A program made the position numbers and the translations under genes. From Bacillota bacterium (GTDB lineage Bacteria; Bacillota; Clostridia; Christensenellales; Aristaeellaceae), in contig JAEZIN010000028.1 in NCBI GenBank assembly GCA_023436585.1, positions 496,001 through 560,000 of the forward strand: a stretch of 64,000 bases of DNA, given 5' to 3'. Shown piece by piece: positions 8,894-17,131 of the stretch. The stretch's first letter is position 1; every line of letters starts with the position of its first letter. The notes under the pieces were generated by a model that saw nothing but the letters and a program-made list of their open reading frames with translations, was not told the origin of the DNA and ran no database searches.

Positions 8894-10033
8894 TTATGGC
8901 TCGTATTTCCCCTTCATCATCAGTACTCCATTGCAAATGGCAATCTTTCCGCCCAATATCAGGTGTACGATAGACAAGTCGCTCTTTTTGAGTATCAGGA
9001 TGTCCGCGTCACACCCAGGGGACAATGCGCCTTTCTTAGGCAGCAGCTTCAGCCGCGAAGCCGGGTTCTTTGTCACCATCATCAGCGCAGTTGGCAGGGG
9101 AACCGATTTCTCCAGTACGCAGGCTACGACATCGTGATATAAACTGGCGGCATGCCCACGGCCGTCCGGACTTTGCGGATTGCTGCCCCCCGCATCGGAG
9201 GAGAAGGTGATGTTCTCAGGCTTTACGCCGCCTGCCAGCAATAGTGATACCGCTTCCGGCAGCGTGTGGCCCGTTTGATCCGTCTCCCCGGCGGTCAGGT
9301 CAAGCCAGCCGCCTTTGAGGCCATAGCGCATGGCATCGTCAAACAGCTTTTTGTTGCGGTTCAAATGCGTGGGCACGAACATGCCGATGGGGAAATTGCT
9401 TTCCTCCACCAGGTCCGTAAGCGGCGCTAGTCCCGTTTTCCCGTCGCCCACGTGCAGGTGGAGGATGCCGGCTTTGCCCCCGATCATGCCGCCCAGCTTT
9501 ACCTCCCAGGCCAGCTCCCGCAGCATTTGCAGGTTGGGGTGGGAGGAGCGGTAGTCGGAAATGGCCACTTCCCCGGCACCTACCACCTTATCCACAAAGG
9601 AGATGTCGTGGAGCACCTTGCCCGTCAGGGTATCGGTGGGCAGGCCGTAGCTGCCGGTGTAGATCACGGTGCTCATGCCTTCCGTCTCCAGCGCCCGGGC
9701 CTTTTGCAAAAGCGATGCCACGCTCCTGGTGACGCCGTCGGCACCCAACAGCCCCGCCGCTGTGCCGATGCCGGCCATCAATAATTCCGAAAGCCCCATT
9801 TCCGGCACACGGCTTGCGGGGCCTTCCTCCCCGCCGCCGCCGGTCAAGTGCACATGCTGGTCGATAAAGGTGGGGCATACCAACAGGCCCGTACAATCCA
9901 TGACCTGCGTTTCATATTCCGGTACGGTGGGAATGTTTCGCCTGATGAAAAGAATTTTTTCCGGCGACAATAAAATATCGTTTTGACCCATGGGCTCCGG
10001 CGCGAATATTTCCCCGCCCTTTAATAAAAGCAT
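8894..10033 (-). CDS. iadA: Isoaspartyl dipeptidase
   Basis: IadA is a metal-dependent amidohydrolase that splits beta-aspartyl dipeptides. Here the expected substrate is beta-Asp-Arg released by cyanophycinase, giving free aspartate and arginine. The 379 residues carry the amidohydrolase HVHLTGGGGEEG motif near residue 60, HLHVGDGKTG, the THLNRN segment and the SSDAGGSNP motif with the metal-binding aspartate. It is the first gene of the operon iadA-cphB-cphA, 61 bases ahead of cphB. The ATG at 10033 has GGGAGG upstream. I saw no convincing promoter in the 157-base gap to the divergent oxidoreductase gene. Confidence 0.94.
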   Translation of the reverse strand: MLLLKGGEIFAPEPMGQNDILLSPEKILFIRRNIPTVPEYETQVMDCTGLLVCPTFIDQHVHLTGGGGEEGPASRVPEMGLSELLMAGIGTAAGLLGADGVTRSVASLLQKARALETEGMSTVIYTGSYGLPTDTLTGKVLHDISFVDKVVGAGEVAISDYRSSHPNLQMLRELAWEVKLGGMIGGKAGILHLHVGDGKTGLAPLTDLVEESNFPIGMFVPTHLNRNKKLFDDAMRYGLKGGWLDLTAGETDQTGHTLPEAVSLLLAGGVKPENITFSSDAGGSNPQSPDGRGHAASLYHDVVACVLEKSVPLPTALMMVTKNPASRLKLLPKKGALSPGCDADILILKKSDLSIVHLILGGKIAICNGVLMMKGKYEP

Positions 10034-10190
10034 GCGTTCCCTCCCGGATGAAAAATGGGCCTGTTGTATCGTTACCGAAAAACGGAATGTTCATCATGGT
10101 ATAAGGCGGAGAAACTGGAAAGCGCGGCGGCTATGTTTTCATCATTCCGGGCAACCTACGATTAACATGAAGTTTTAAAGGAGCAAAACC

Positions 10191-11888
10191 ATGGAGCATG
10201 TTTCCTACTGGCATCAAACGCAAAAGCCGCGGGAATACCCGCGGCTTGACAAGGATTTGGAAACCGATGTGCTGATCGTGGGCAGCGGCATCAGCGGCAT
10301 CACCACAGCCTACTGCCTGACACAGCGGGGCATAAAGCCCGTTGTTATCGAGGCGGAAACGCTGTGCTCGGGCACCACGGGCAGCACCACCGGCAAGCTG
10401 ACCATACAGCACAATATCATTTACAGCAACCTTATGGAAAAGTACGGCATTGACGCCGCGAAGGATTTTGCCAAATCGCAAACCAAGGCAATCCGCTTTG
10501 CTGTGGACACAGCTCACAAATGCGGCATAGACTGCCAGATGGAGGAAAACACAGCGTTCATTTATGCCGCCTCCGCCAACAATGAAAAGGATATGCTCCT
10601 AAGTGAGTATGAGGCGGCCAAGAGGCTGGAGATTCCGGCGGAATGGACCACAAAGCCCCAGTTCCCCAAGGGCAGCAAGGCGCTGCTGGGCTTTTCCAAT
10701 CAGGCGGTGTTCCACCCCGTGCGCTATGTGCAAGGACTGGCTGACGCGGCTGAGGCAGGAGGCGCTAAGATTTACACAAACACCAAGGCCATTGGCGTGG
10801 AAAATGGCAATCCCATTACGGTTGTGCTGGAAAACGGCGCGCACATCCGCTGCCGCCATTTGGTACAGGCCACCCAATACCCGCTGTTCGATGGCCCCAA
10901 CGTGTTTTTTACCAGGCTCTACGCCAGGCGCGACTTTGGCATCGCGGTGGAGGCGGGGGGAACTTGGCCCGACGGCAGCTACATCAACATCGGCGAGCCG
11001 GCACGCTCCATACGCACCCATGTGGAAAATGGAAAGCGCATATTGATTGTGGTGGGAGAAAGCCATTTCCCCGGCAGAGATGAAAAGGAAACGGGCGACC
11101 ATTATCAGAACCTCATCGATTTTGCGGACAAGCTGGCCGGCGTAAAAAAGGTGCTGGCCAAATGGTCTGCCCAGGATTATGAAACACCGGACCAGGTTCC
11201 CTACATCGGCCGGATTTCGGACAACTCCAACATTTATGTCGCCACGGGCTACCGCAAGTGGGGTCTGACCAGCGGGACTCTGGCCGGACTGATGATTTCC
11301 AGCCTGATTGATAAGGGCCATTGCGAATATGAGGGCCTGTATTCCCGCAAACGGCACGACATGGCAAGCTCCCTTGGGAAGGTGGCCTCCGAAGTGTTTG
11401 CCGGCGTGGGGGAATTGATCAAATCCAAGTTTGAAAAGACGGAGGATTACAAGGACCTTCAAAAGGGTGAGGGCAGGTCCATCCGCTTTGCGGGCAGCCG
11501 GGCAGGCGTATACCGGGATGAAAACGACCATGTTACCGTACTGGATATATCCTGCACCCATCTGGGCACGGAGCTGAACTACAACGCATCCGAAAAGACC
11601 TGGGACTGCCCGGCCCACGGCGGCAGGTTCAAAGTAGACGGCAAGCTGCTGGAAGGCCCGCCCAAGAACCCCCTGCCGGTGCTGTTTTCCGGCACCTACG
11701 CGGAGTTCATGGACCGGGTGGAAGGGGATAAGGTGGACAGGCAGGGCAATCCAAATCCCGAGAGTCCGCCCATGCATGTGGACAAGGGCGGCGAGGAAGC
11801 TTTCAACGATATGCCTGCCGGCCCCTCCGCTTACCAGTATCCCACCTTGCCTGAGCTGACGCAAGGAAGGCGGCAGGACAGGCCGTAA
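10191..11888 (+). CDS. FAD-dependent oxidoreductase with C-terminal Rieske domain
   Basis: This 565-residue protein has a DAO-type FAD fold at the N-terminus (VLIVGSGISGITTAYCL, about 27-43, then an acidic E about 20 residues on). It ends in a Rieske [2Fe-2S] domain with C455-x-H457 and C473-x-x-H476. About 85 further residues follow the cluster, rich in proline and charge. Proteins of this kind are common in Firmicutes and are usually called FAD-dependent oxidoreductase/Rieske 2Fe-2S; the substrate is unknown. AAAGGAG precedes the ATG at 10191. It is transcribed alone, divergent from iadA, and ends at a bidirectional terminator. Confidence 0.9.
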   Translation: MEHVSYWHQTQKPREYPRLDKDLETDVLIVGSGISGITTAYCLTQRGIKPVVIEAETLCSGTTGSTTGKLTIQHNIIYSNLMEKYGIDAAKDFAKSQTKAIRFAVDTAHKCGIDCQMEENTAFIYAASANNEKDMLLSEYEAAKRLEIPAEWTTKPQFPKGSKALLGFSNQAVFHPVRYVQGLADAAEAGGAKIYTNTKAIGVENGNPITVVLENGAHIRCRHLVQATQYPLFDGPNVFFTRLYARRDFGIAVEAGGTWPDGSYINIGEPARSIRTHVENGKRILIVVGESHFPGRDEKETGDHYQNLIDFADKLAGVKKVLAKWSAQDYETPDQVPYIGRISDNSNIYVATGYRKWGLTSGTLAGLMISSLIDKGHCEYEGLYSRKRHDMASSLGKVASEVFAGVGELIKSKFEKTEDYKDLQKGEGRSIRFAGSRAGVYRDENDHVTVLDISCTHLGTELNYNASEKTWDCPAHGGRFKVDGKLLEGPPKNPLPVLFSGTYAEFMDRVEGDKVDRQGNPNPESPPMHVDKGGEEAFNDMPAGPSAYQYPTLPELTQGRRQDRP

Positions 11889-11909
11889 AGTGTCTTCAGG
11901 ATACAAAAC

Positions 11910-11937
11910 AATCCGCCCCGAAAGTCCGGGGCGGATT
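11910..11937. terminator. Bidirectional terminator
   Basis: AATCCGCCCCG (11910-11920) pairs perfectly with 11927-11937. The minus-strand side is followed by TTGTTTTG, which fits termination of the minus-strand AraC gene; the plus-strand oxidoreductase ends just before it. Confidence 0.8.
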
Positions 11938-11952
11938 TGATCTTCATGGAAC

Positions 11953-12873
11953 TTATTTTGCTGTTACTGCGATCCTTTTTACCGGTCTGGCCTCGATATA
12001 TCCGCGGTAGCCCTGAGGCTCCAGTTGGAACCGGGGGCCGTCCTCGTCCGCCCAGGCAAAGCCGTACAGCTCGGGGTTGTACTTCTCCATGGCGCTGCTC
12101 ATTTCCTCAATGGCGTCAAAGAACACGCTGTCATCATAGGGCGGGCCCTGAAAAACCATCATCTGGCAGGGCGGCAGGTCCATCACTTCAAAGCCTTCGG
12201 GCACCTCGCCGCTGTAATTCGCGGGTACTTCCACTCCCTGGGCGTACTCCGATGTGCCTTCCTTGCGGAACCGCTTGGGCAGCCACATGCCGATAGGCTC
12301 GTAGAGCGCTTCCTTCACGCTGCACAGCACGCCCCACACGTCGCAGCCCACTTCCTCGCAGTAGGTAAAGTATTCTTCCGCCTTTACGCCGCGCTTGATA
12401 ATCACCTTGCGGGCCGGGCGGTCGATGACCTGCACGAAAACAAAACCGGAATTTTGATTCTTTTCCATTTTTCTTTCCTCCCTTTTCAGATAGCTGTAGT
12501 ATTCGTGAACATTGGAGGGCAGAAAAAGGCGTATGGGCGGCGGGCTTTTTTGATACCTGCTGGGCGTGATGCCGAATTCCCTGGAAAACGCCCTGGTGAA
12601 GCCTTCGTGGCTGTCGAACACGAAATCCAGGGCCACATCCAGCACCCGCACATCCCCGTCGTCACGCAGCTTCAGCGCGGCCTTTGTCAAGCGCAGCTGC
12701 CGCATGTACTCAAAGGGGCTCCGGCCGGTGAGCTCCTTGAACATACGGGCGCTGTGGAATGGGGAATAGCCCGCCTGCCGCGCAAGTTCCAGCAGCGTGA
12801 CGGAATCGGTAATATGCGACTCGATGAAATCCTGCATCCGCTGCACCGCGTGCACCTGCTGCCACTGATCCAT
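11953..12873 (-). CDS. AraC-family regulator with GyrI-like effector domain
   Basis: This 306-residue protein has an N-terminal AraC double helix-turn-helix (about residues 8-108; HITDSVTLLELARQAGYS and FSREFGITPSRYQKS are the two recognition regions). A C-terminal GyrI-like/SOUL-type small-molecule binding domain follows (about 140-306). This arrangement resembles Rob/SoxS-like multidrug-sensing regulators that bind lipophilic drugs. ATG at 12873 has AAGGAGG 11 bases upstream. It points towards arr but ends before the resistance genes, so any link to arr is only suggested by nearness. An extended -10-like TGGTAGAAT lies upstream near 12895-12903. Confidence 0.88.
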   Translation of the reverse strand: MDQWQQVHAVQRMQDFIESHITDSVTLLELARQAGYSPFHSARMFKELTGRSPFEYMRQLRLTKAALKLRDDGDVRVLDVALDFVFDSHEGFTRAFSREFGITPSRYQKSPPPIRLFLPSNVHEYYSYLKREERKMEKNQNSGFVFVQVIDRPARKVIIKRGVKAEEYFTYCEEVGCDVWGVLCSVKEALYEPIGMWLPKRFRKEGTSEYAQGVEVPANYSGEVPEGFEVMDLPPCQMMVFQGPPYDDSVFFDAIEEMSSAMEKYNPELYGFAWADEDGPRFQLEPQGYRGYIEARPVKRIAVTAK

Positions 12874-13007
12874 GCGCTTTCTGCCTCCTTACGCATTCTA
12901 CCAAAGAGGGGGAAGCGTTTCTTGACTTTCGTTGCGATGTTTTGTTCTGGCATTTCTATTCGGGTACGTAAAGGAAAATAAAAGCATGCGCCTTGTATCT
13001 CAATGAG

Positions 13008-13424
13008 TTAATCGTATATTACATTCTTTCCTTCATCGCTTAGCTTTTTTAGTGATGCCAGCATTTGATTGATTTCTTCGTCGGAATGTCTTTCCCAGGC
13101 ACCTAATTCGGCCACTATTTTCAAAGGGGATTTAGACCTGTAGGAACGCGTTGGATTACCGGGAAATCTTTTGTCTGTTAAGTTCGGGTCATTTTCAAAC
13201 TCGCCCAATGGTTCTACAATAAAAATTCTTTCTTTTGCGTTGGATGCTGCCAACTCAGCTCCCCATTTGGCAGCATTCAATGTTGCGGTAAAGTAAATGT
13301 AGTTGGATTTTTTGTTTTGGTAATTGGATAGGTGCTGCGGTTCCAATAAATCGCCAATTTTAAGTTCTGCTTTCGTACCATGGAAAAAAGGGCCATGGTC
13401 CAAAACATCATTTTTGTCATTCAT
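13008..13424 (-). CDS. arr: Rifampin ADP-ribosyltransferase (Arr family)
   Basis: Arr enzymes inactivate rifamycins by ADP-ribosylating the ansa-chain hydroxyl with NAD+. This 138-residue protein matches the family in length and in its signatures: FFHGTKAELKIGDLL at the start, YIYFTATLNAAKWGAELA, VEPLGEFENDPNLTDKRFPGNPTRSYRS, and IVAELGAWE near the end. I chose the ATG at 13424, with AGAGGTG 6-7 bases upstream, over an upstream ATG at 13457 that would add 11 unrelated residues. The gene is clearly more AT-rich (about 37-43% GC by eye) than its neighbours, which suggests recent acquisition. It lies 44 bases after tag and could be transcribed with it. Confidence 0.9.
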   Translation of the reverse strand: MNDKNDVLDHGPFFHGTKAELKIGDLLEPQHLSNYQNKKSNYIYFTATLNAAKWGAELAASNAKERIFIVEPLGEFENDPNLTDKRFPGNPTRSYRSKSPLKIVAELGAWERHSDEEINQMLASLKKLSDEGKNVIYD

Positions 13425-13468
13425 ACGGTTGCACCTCTTTTCTATGCTGCAAAACACAAGTAATCTGT

Positions 13469-14026
13469 CTATCTACTCGTCTTGCAAAAGCATGCGTTTT
13501 CGTGATCGTCCACTACGCCCACGGCCTGCAGGTAGGAGTAGATGATGGTGGAGCCTACGAAGGAGAAGCCCCGTTTTACAAGGTCCTTGCTGATGCGGTC
13601 GGAAAGCTCCGTGCGGCAGGGCATCTGCGTATACTCCGACCAGTTGCCAACTACGGGCTTGTGATCGACATACGCCCACAGGTAGCGGTCGAAGCTGCCG
13701 AACTGTTTCTGTATCTGCAGAAACAGCTTGGCATTCTTGATGGAGGCAGCGACCTTCAGCCGGTTGCGCACAATGCCGGGGTTTTCAAGCAGCTCCGCTA
13801 CTTTTTCATCGCCGTAGGTGGCCACCTTTTCAGGGTCGAAACCGTCGTACGCCTTGCGGTAATTCTCCCGCTTGCGCAGAACCGTGATCCAGCTTAATCC
13901 GGCCTGAGCACCCTCCAGGATCAGAAACTCAAAAAGCGTCCTGTCGTCGTGCACGGGCTTGCCCCATTCCTCATCATGGTACCTTACATACAGTTCATCC
14001 GTGCCTGCCCAGCCGCAGCGGTGCAT
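13469..14026 (-). CDS. tag: DNA-3-methyladenine glycosylase I (Tag)
   Basis: Tag removes 3-methyladenine from alkylated DNA. The 185 residues align along the whole of E. coli Tag: MHRCGW with zinc ligand C4, YHDEEWG with Y16 and H17, LEGAQAGLSW with the catalytic-pocket Glu and Trp, and DDHENACF near the end with the last zinc His and Cys. All four zinc ligands appear present. The true start is the ATG at 14026, preceded by AGGAGAGTG; a longer reading to 14290 only runs through the upstream gene. It is 4 bases after the TPR-like gene, so the two are surely in one operon. Confidence 0.94.
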   Translation of the reverse strand: MHRCGWAGTDELYVRYHDEEWGKPVHDDRTLFEFLILEGAQAGLSWITVLRKRENYRKAYDGFDPEKVATYGDEKVAELLENPGIVRNRLKVAASIKNAKLFLQIQKQFGSFDRYLWAYVDHKPVVGNWSEYTQMPCRTELSDRISKDLVKRGFSFVGSTIIYSYLQAVGVVDDHENACFCKTSR

Positions 14027-14030
14027 AAAT

Positions 14031-14474
14031 TCACTCTCCTTCACTATCAATAGAGCTGATTTCAGATAGCGCGTAGGCCTTGTCATGCTCGTCCGTAATA
14101 CATTCACAGGCTTCGCGGCCCAGGGTAATATGCTTTTGCGCGTTTTGCTTGTCGCCCAGTTCATGGTACGCCCTGGCCACGGCTTCATGGCCAAAGGGCA
14201 GGTCGAACCCCGCAATACCGTTCTCCAGGCAGATATCCAGCGACCGCTGCCCGTGCAAAAGCGCGGGCTGACCCATGTGCAAAAGGGCATATGCCCTGGA
14301 TACCTGCCATTCGCCGCGCGCGAGATTGACCCTTTCGCCGCACAGGCTCCACAGGTAATAAGACGCGTGGGCCTTGTGGAGCATCAGCGCCTGCTGCTCC
14401 TGCGTGCGCTCCCTCAAATCCATCAGGTCCCAGGTTTCATTGAACAGCTTGATGGCCTCCTGCTTGATATCCAT
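14031..14474 (-). CDS. TPR-like protein of unknown function
   Basis: The 147-residue protein is almost wholly alpha-helical, with repeated helix pairs (EQQALMLHKAHASYYLW, LARGEWQVSRAYALLHMGQ, GHEAVARAYHELGDKQNAQ) that look like degenerate tetratricopeptide repeats. It is probably a cytoplasmic scaffold or regulator. There are no catalytic motifs. The second ATG (14474) is taken as the start because GGGAGG lies 6-7 bases before it, while the ATG at 14480 abuts the ribosome site. It sits between a CPBP protease gene and tag with gaps of 14 and 4 bases. Confidence 0.75.
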   Translation of the reverse strand: MDIKQEAIKLFNETWDLMDLRERTQEQQALMLHKAHASYYLWSLCGERVNLARGEWQVSRAYALLHMGQPALLHGQRSLDICLENGIAGFDLPFGHEAVARAYHELGDKQNAQKHITLGREACECITDEHDKAYALSEISSIDSEGE

Positions 14475-14488
14475 AGGCATCCTCCCAG

Positions 14489-15292
14489 CTAAAATAAAAG
14501 CGGTATGATAATGGAAAGCACCGTTACCAGCACATTGCTGATACCGTGCATCATCATGGGGTAGACCACGCTGCGGGTTTTCACGTACGCCCAGCCCTGT
14601 ATAATCCCCATGGCCAGCGCATACAGAAGCTGAAGGATATCATACTGCAGCCGGAAGGGGTTCAGCGCCCAGTTGACATGCCCCAGGGAAAACAAAACCG
14701 CTGCCAGGATCACGGACAGGGGAAGTTCCACCTTGTTATTGAACAGGCGGTAGGATTTAGGCGCCGCCAGCATCAGCAGTGTCACCGGGAATGCCCTGAA
14801 CAGCAGCTCCTCGCTGGTGCCTGACAGGAAAAGCTGGAAGGACAACACACCCAGCACGTTTTCGAAGGTGACGGGGTAGGCAAAGGGCTTTGTCAGGTGA
14901 AACGCGTTAAGCACAAACCACATGGCAAACTGGTAGACGGCGATGATTACCGTAAACCAGAATACGATGCGCATCCCCATCCTTTTTTCGCCCAGGCCAA
15001 GATGAAAATTCAGCTTGAACATAAGGGACAGAATCGCCATGACGATAAGCGTGGCCGCGCCCTGTACCACATGGTGCACGCTGATCCAGGCAAATGCATG
15101 GTTGGGATCGAAGGCGCTGTAATCGAACAGGCTTGCTGTCCTCGCGCCGAGAAGGGCCAGCGCCGTCTGCACAGCAAACATCAATACACAAGCCAGCAGG
15201 ATGAGCAGCGCCTTTGGCAGCGCCTTAAGCAATGCCTTTTGCATGGCTTTTAGCAGCGCCGGCAGTGGCTTTTTTTGAAGCGGTGCGATCAT
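14489..15292 (-). CDS. CPBP-family intramembrane metalloprotease
   Basis: This 267-residue membrane protein belongs to the CAAX protease/bacteriocin-processing (CPBP, ABI) family. It has about six to eight hydrophobic segments and the catalytic EELLFR motif at 161-166, with later FSLGHVNWAL and MMHGISN supplying the conserved histidines. Family members process peptides or confer bacteriocin self-immunity; the role here is unknown. The first 30 residues are a curious alternation of ALLKA/KALPKALL blocks. The ATG at 15292 overlaps the upstream stop as ATGA and has GGAGG before it, so it is translationally coupled to the fused Tag gene. Confidence 0.88.
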   Translation of the reverse strand: MIAPLQKKPLPALLKAMQKALLKALPKALLILLACVLMFAVQTALALLGARTASLFDYSAFDPNHAFAWISVHHVVQGAATLIVMAILSLMFKLNFHLGLGEKRMGMRIVFWFTVIIAVYQFAMWFVLNAFHLTKPFAYPVTFENVLGVLSFQLFLSGTSEELLFRAFPVTLLMLAAPKSYRLFNNKVELPLSVILAAVLFSLGHVNWALNPFRLQYDILQLLYALAMGIIQGWAYVKTRSVVYPMMMHGISNVLVTVLSIIIPLLF

Positions 15293-16443
15293 CTTGTTTC
15301 CTCCATGCTTTTGCCGCCGGTATAATGATCGTTCATCCATTGCACTGTTTCCGGGGGGAGATTCCCCTGCGCCATCCTGTTTATAAGCTCCGGCCTTTTC
15401 ATGCCGTGGGAAAAAAGATGCTCCTTGATCCGCTCCGCCTTGTATTCCTTGCCCGGCATCAAACGGTACAGCAGGTACCATTCCTCCAGAGCGCAAAAGG
15501 GGATCATTTCGCCGTACACGGGGCGCAGGCCGGACAGGGAAGATTCATCAAACGCATGGCGGTATAAGCCTTTTTCATGGCGGATGCTCAGCCCGCCCAT
15601 CATATCCACACCCACGCCGCCCACCGCATAAGAACGGAAGACCTCAGTTTCAAACACGCCGGCGCTTCTCTCCTTTGCCTTTTCGCCAAGGCCTGAAAGC
15701 ACCTCATCCGCTTTGTATGCATCCTCCAATGCAACCAGCAGGTCAATGTCGTTGAAATCCGGGATCAGGCCGTTCCTATACAGCATCAGCGAGCCGCCCA
15801 CGCCGTATGTAGCACCGGCCTTATTAAGCGCCTTGCCGACTTTCGCCATGATCCGCAGCTTCTGCTCCGCCACAGGGGGAGTTGAGGGAAAGGCGGCCTT
15901 GCGGAAGCAGCCGTTTACATGGTCGTCCACGATTCCCGCGGCCTGCAGGTGGGAGTAGACCACCGTGGCACCCATGAAAGAAAGGCCCCTTTCCTTCATG
16001 TTCGCGCTGATATCCTGGGAAACAGCCGTCACCGGCGGCACGTTCCTGTCATCGTCTACATGGTTGACCAGCGGTTGCCCCCCAAAAAAGGAAAGCAGGT
16101 AATCGTCAAAGGAGCTGAACTCCTTTTGTATTCTTAAAAACGCTTTGGCATTGCGTATGGATGCCTTGATCTTTGCCCTGTTTCGAATGAGCAGGGGGTT
16201 ATTAAGCATCGCTTCCACTTGCTCATCGGTAAAGGCCGCCACGGCGTTAGCATCAAACCCGGCATAGGCCTCCCGGTAGGCTTCCCGCCTTCGCAGTACC
16301 GTCATCCAGCTTAAGCCCGCCTGGGCGCACTCCAGCATCAGATACTCAAAATGCTTCTGCTCGGTACAGGGGCGCACGCCCCAATCCTCGTCGTTGTATT
16401 TTTGAAGCAGCGGATCAGATTCACACCAGGGACAGCGGAACAT
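15289..16443 (-). CDS. Tag-type DNA glycosylase fused to a nucleotidyltransferase domain
   Basis: Residues 1-185 are a second 3-methyladenine glycosylase I. In E. coli Tag numbering it keeps C4, Y16, E38, W46, H175 and C179, but residue 17, normally the zinc ligand His, is Asn (YNDEDWG). Residues about 192-384 form a minimal nucleotidyltransferase (pol-beta superfamily): GGS at 216-218, DID at 232-234 and a third acidic residue, D280 (GVDMMGG), so its catalytic triad looks complete. I know no common family with this fusion. One uninterrupted frame and the tight operon context argue against an assembly artefact. ATG at 16443 lies 28 bases after the DinB-like pseudogene. Confidence 0.85.
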   Translation of the reverse strand: MFRCPWCESDPLLQKYNDEDWGVRPCTEQKHFEYLMLECAQAGLSWMTVLRRREAYREAYAGFDANAVAAFTDEQVEAMLNNPLLIRNRAKIKASIRNAKAFLRIQKEFSSFDDYLLSFFGGQPLVNHVDDDRNVPPVTAVSQDISANMKERGLSFMGATVVYSHLQAAGIVDDHVNGCFRKAAFPSTPPVAEQKLRIMAKVGKALNKAGATYGVGGSLMLYRNGLIPDFNDIDLLVALEDAYKADEVLSGLGEKAKERSAGVFETEVFRSYAVGGVGVDMMGGLSIRHEKGLYRHAFDESSLSGLRPVYGEMIPFCALEEWYLLYRLMPGKEYKAERIKEHLFSHGMKRPELINRMAQGNLPPETVQWMNDHYTGGKSMEETR

Positions 16444-16471
16444 GTTTGTCCTCCTGTATTTGGCTTTTGCT

Positions 16472-17012
16472 TTAAGATGACGGTTCCTTTTCGTTGTAGG
16501 AGTACCAGTCGGATTCAGGCAAATCCAGGCTGCGCAATATGCCGTTCAGGTAGCCCACATTGTACATCACATGGCGAATCTGGCCGGTCACCACATCCTG
16601 ATAGGTATAGTTCTCCGCGTCTTGGACGATGCTTTCACCAAGCATGCCGTCATGCAGATGGTCGAAGAAGCGCCGCGTCTTCACCTGCAGCCGATCCATA
16701 AACTCCAGCATATCCGCCCTGGATACCATCAAGGCCGGGTCCACCTCGTGCTCAAACTCCGGCGGAATCCTTTTGTCAAACTCCATGCAGCGGTACTCGC
16801 TGCCGTCGTACGCATCCCGAAGCCAAATCAATAAAGAACGCGGAATGGAACACCTGGTACCAGACCGGGTATTCAAAGCCGAAAAAGTATCCTTCCCAAA
16901 CCTCCTGGGGACAGACCTCCACAAAGGTTTTCAGCATTTTCAGCGTGGAGTCAAACTGCCCGCGAGCGGCTTCCACCGTACGCCTTGGCAAAACAGAAGA
17001 ATCACTACTCAT
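16472..17012 (-). pseudogene. DinB-like/DUF664-type protein, frameshifted
   Basis: Two overlapping frames each encode part of one DinB-like four-helix protein. The N-terminal part starts at ATG 17012 with GGGAGGG before it and reads to FHSAFFIDL. The C-terminal part continues from WLRDAYDGSEYRC to the stop at 16472. They meet near 16828-16834 at the sequence GATTTGGCTTCGG (minus strand): dropping one T joins them as FFIDWLRDAYDGS. So there is a one-base insertion, either a real mutation or a read error. DinB-like proteins are often metal-dependent thiol or stress-related enzymes. It is the first gene of the operon transcribed from the promoter at 17034-17062. Confidence 0.75.
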
Positions 17013-17033
17013 TGCAGCCCTCCCATTTTCCTG

Positions 17034-17062
17034 ATTATACCATGGCCCGCATAGCCATGCAA
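17034..17062 (-). promoter_or_regulatory. Promoter of the DinB-tag-CPBP-TPR-tag operon
   Basis: On the minus strand TTGCAT (17062-17057) and TATAAT (17039-17034) are 17 bases apart, with TGG before the -10 as in an extended -10. The start would be about 15 bases upstream of the DinB-like ATG. Confidence 0.8.
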
Positions 17063-17084
17063 CGGCGGCATGACATCGAAAAAC

Positions 17085-17111
17085 ACCCCCGTTCCTTCAC
17101 GGAACGGGGGT
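17085..17111 (-). terminator. Intrinsic terminator of the small membrane protein gene
   Basis: An 11-bp perfect stem (ACCCCCGTTCC with its complement) with a 5-base loop. Read on the minus strand it is followed by GTTTTT. Confidence 0.85.
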
Positions 17112-17131
17112 TTCTCCATACTTTTCGGAAT

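Noticed and set aside
10599..11906. A 435-codon minus-strand frame opposite the FAD/Rieske gene
   Set aside because: It is antisense to conserved FAD and Rieske motifs, with no start signals.
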